Assembly (NCBI RefSeq): GCF_003478035.1
Contig: NZ_QUEP01000023.1
Span: 1-38,676 of the forward strand
Reading direction: 5' to 3'
DNA from: Clostridium sp. OF03-18AA
Lineage (GTDB): Bacteria; Bacillota; Clostridia; Lachnospirales; Lachnospiraceae
Length of the DNA: 38,676 nucleotides
The notes under the pieces were generated by a model that saw only the letters and a list, made by a program, of their open reading frames with translations, was not told the DNA's origin and did not search any database. The position numbers and the translations under genes are program-made. This document shows, piece after piece, positions 36,759 through 38,676 of the stretch (the first letter of the stretch is position 1; every line of letters begins with the position of its first letter).

Positions 36759-38676
36759 TGTCCAAGGAACCGGAACTCAAAGCCCGCGACAAGGTAGTCG
36801 TGCGGATGACGCGGGAGGGCGCGGTCGAAGAAAATCTATCGGCTGGCACTGAGCAGCGTGTGTCAAAACGGCTGGAAGAAGCAGAGCTGGTGAAGCCCGC
36901 TGAGACAGCCGCGCCTTCCGAAGCTCTTTCCCCAGAGGAACAGAAAAAGGTGCAGATGCGCCGTCAACAGCGTCAGTTTCAGGCGGAACACGCCGAGGAT
37001 AATGACACACAGCCGCCCTCGGAAACGTCCGTTACAGAAGAGAAAAGGGCAGAAAATCCACCCCAGAATGTACCTGAACCGCTGCCTTCGTCAGAAACGC
37101 CGTTCAAACCTCCTGTTTTGGAGCAGCACGGCGTTTCTTCTCATACCGGCACGGTGATTGTCGAAACGGTTGTCACGCACAAGCTGCGCAAGACCTCTGC
37201 GGTTGAAGCAGTGGATGCAGACGTCGTTCTCACTCAAGCGGCAGAGACTTCCTCTTCAAAGCCGGTCTCGGACGATGCCGTCCCGCCCACGAAGCGAATG
37301 CAGAAGCTCGAAAGAAAGTCCGAGAAGGCGCACGAGCGTCTGGATGCAGCCCGTGAGAAGCTGCCCACGCACAAGGTTCTCAAGAAAGAGCGTGTCTTCG
37401 ATGAGGAAACCGGCAAGGGCAAAACCCGCCTTCACTTTGAGGATGAGCTGAAAAAACCCAAGGGCAAAGGCAAGCTGCAATTTGAGGCGGATAAAACCGT
37501 CCGCAAGGTCGGTGACACCCTCGCTTCCGGCATTCACGGCAAAATCCATGAGGTCGAACAGGAAAACTCGGCGGTTGAGGCGGCGCATAAAACGGAGATC
37601 GCCGCCGAGACTGCCGCGAGGCATTTCAGTCATCATCGTGAAAGCAGCGTCAACAAGCCTTATGAGAAGGTCTCCAAGCTGGAACACAAGGCGGATGTCG
37701 CTGATGCGAAGCTCCTATATGAGAGAAATCAGCAGGAGCATCCTGAGATGAAGAAGCAGAACATGAACAAGCACTACCAGAAGCAGAACATTAAGAAGGA
37801 ATATGCCGCCGCTCGAAATGCCGGTTCTCAGACTGCCGGGACTGCCACAAAGAATACCGGCAAGAAGCTCGGTGAGAAGGCGTCCGACAAGATCAAAGAG
37901 TTCTTTGAGAAGAACAAGAAGGTCTTCATCTGGATCGGCGTCGGAATTGCCCTTCTCGTTTTGCTCGGTGCTGGAATCAGCTCGTGTTCGATGCTCACCT
38001 CTACCGGTTCGTCGGTTATCGCTTCCTCCTATCTCAGCGAGGATGATGCGATGCTGGGCGCAGAAGCGCAGTATTGCCAAATGGAGCAGGAGCTGCAACG
38101 CTATCTCGACACCTACGAAAGCACTCACAACTATGATGAATACCACTTCGATCTGGATGATATTGAGCATGACCCCTATGTGCTGATCTCCATTCTCTCG
38201 GCTCTCCATGAGGGCGAGTTCACGCTGGATGAGGTGCAGGGTACGCTCCAAATGCTGTTTGAAAAGCAGTATATCCTCACCGAAGAGGTCATCATCGAAA
38301 CCAGATACCGCACGGAAACCGACACATGGACGGACGCAGACGGCAACACGCACACGGAAACCTATCGCGTCCCGTATGACTACTACATCTGCAACGTGAG
38401 GCTCGAAAACTTCAATCTCTCCCATGTCCCGGTCTACATCATGTCTCAGGAACAGCTTTCCATGTATGCGACGTATATGTCGGTGCTGGGCAACCGCGAG
38501 GATCTGTTCGGTGACTCTCCCTATGTGGACAAGTACATCACCAATCCGCCCGCTGACTACGATGTCAACCCGGAATACCTGAACGACGAGAAGTTTGCAG
38601 CGCTGATTACCGAGGCGGAAAAGTATCTCGGTTATCCGTATGGTGCAACTTGTTCCCAACTGAAAAGGTTGGGCAC
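36758..38676 (+). CDS. CD1107-type cell-wall hydrolase of the conjugation system, truncated by window end
   Basis: At least 639 residues. A long charged cytoplasmic part with Glu/Lys/Arg-rich, proline-rich stretches and repeated helices covers about residues 1-385. One membrane helix follows (FIWIGVGIALLVLLGAGI, about 388-406). The extracellular part then leads into the hydrolase domain at AEKYLGYPY. Proteins of this layout cut peptidoglycan to let the channel pass. The expected next residues (V/R-WGG... leading to the catalytic DCSG) are replaced by GATCSQLKRLG, so the gene may be interrupted at about 38643. ATG 36758 overlaps the methyltransferase stop. Confidence 0.82.
   Translation, partial: MSKEPELKARDKVVVRMTREGAVEENLSAGTEQRVSKRLEEAELVKPAETAAPSEALSPEEQKKVQMRRQQRQFQAEHAEDNDTQPPSETSVTEEKRAENPPQNVPEPLPSSETPFKPPVLEQHGVSSHTGTVIVETVVTHKLRKTSAVEAVDADVVLTQAAETSSSKPVSDDAVPPTKRMQKLERKSEKAHERLDAAREKLPTHKVLKKERVFDEETGKGKTRLHFEDELKKPKGKGKLQFEADKTVRKVGDTLASGIHGKIHEVEQENSAVEAAHKTEIAAETAARHFSHHRESSVNKPYEKVSKLEHKADVADAKLLYERNQQEHPEMKKQNMNKHYQKQNIKKEYAAARNAGSQTAGTATKNTGKKLGEKASDKIKEFFEKNKKVFIWIGVGIALLVLLGAGISSCSMLTSTGSSVIASSYLSEDDAMLGAEAQYCQMEQELQRYLDTYESTHNYDEYHFDLDDIEHDPYVLISILSALHEGEFTLDEVQGTLQMLFEKQYILTEEVIIETRYRTETDTWTDADGNTHTETYRVPYDYYICNVRLENFNLSHVPVYIMSQEQLSMYATYMSVLGNREDLFGDSPYVDKYITNPPADYDVNPEYLNDEKFAALITEAEKYLGYPYGATCSQLKRLG
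38643..38676 (+). other. Possible start of another insertion (intron-like)
   Basis: Immediately after AAGTATCTCGGTTATCCG-TATG the sequence reads GTGCAACTTG and contains CCCAAC-TGAAAA-GGTTGGG. Family members continue here with codons for a WGG motif. Group II introns start with GTGCG-like sequence and early hairpins, so an intron is one option and another IME tip is the other. Only 34 bases are visible. Confidence 0.3.

Overview
The window looks like part of a large conjugative element from a gut Firmicute (class Clostridia, in the Lachnospiraceae/Oscillospiraceae range). The gene families (Maff2, PrgI, VirB4, TnpV/TnpW, large serine recombinases, RepA_N-type and VapE replication modules) are typical of that group. 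The backbone and mobility genes are moderately GC-rich, with clearly AT-rich cargo patches. No tRNA, rRNA or CRISPR array is visible.

Backbone: a Tn1549-like integrative conjugative element (ICE). Its genes are the coupling protein traG/virD4 (cut in two: 1-575 and 11514-11751), maff2 (cut in three: 11970-12094, 19935-19943 and 30365-30446), then a continuous run of a VirB6/TrbL-like channel protein (30486), an MT-A70 methyltransferase (31369), an XF1762-like small protein (31926), PrgI (32383), the VirB4 ATPase (32732), an unknown protein (35182), a second DNA methyltransferase (35811) and the CD1107-type cell-wall hydrolase (36758 to the window end). The hydrolase sequence departs from its family just as the catalytic domain starts, so another insertion may begin at about 38643.

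Three integrative mobilizable elements (IMEs) sit inside the ICE's own transfer genes. IME-1 (about 576-11513) splits traG at a GA dinucleotide. IME-A (about 12095-19934) splits maff2 at a GCAAA core. IME-2 (about 19944-30364) splits maff2 again a few bases further on. Joining the flanks in silico restores an open frame in every case: 71 codons of maff2 and an uninterrupted traG 3' part. Each IME brings its own large serine recombinase and a relaxase of a different family (MobV-like, MobP-like, MobQ-like). None has a type IV secretion system, so all three would have to borrow one from an ICE like the one they interrupt.

IME-1 and IME-2 are relatives with exchanged modules. Both have TnpV, a leftward XRE regulator with the same promoter/operator layout, a conserved noncoding leader, a relaxase followed by a terminator, a CHC2 primase fragment overlapping a VapE helicase, and an origin-like block: four TTGC repeats spaced 12/11/12 bp, an AT-rich segment, then two TTGCC repeats 13 bp apart. 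IME-A has the other replication type: a RepA_N-like initiator with repeats inside its own gene and a DnaC-like helicase loader, then TnpW and the recombinase.

Cargo is AT-rich and of unknown function. IME-1 carries a leftward operon for a membrane protein and a secreted protein, preceded by what reads as a leader-peptide attenuator. IME-A carries a small Cys/His-rich secreted protein with an in-frame TAA and a lipoprotein. IME-2 carries a membrane-anchored protein and a pair of transmembrane/HTH genes that look like a partial duplication.
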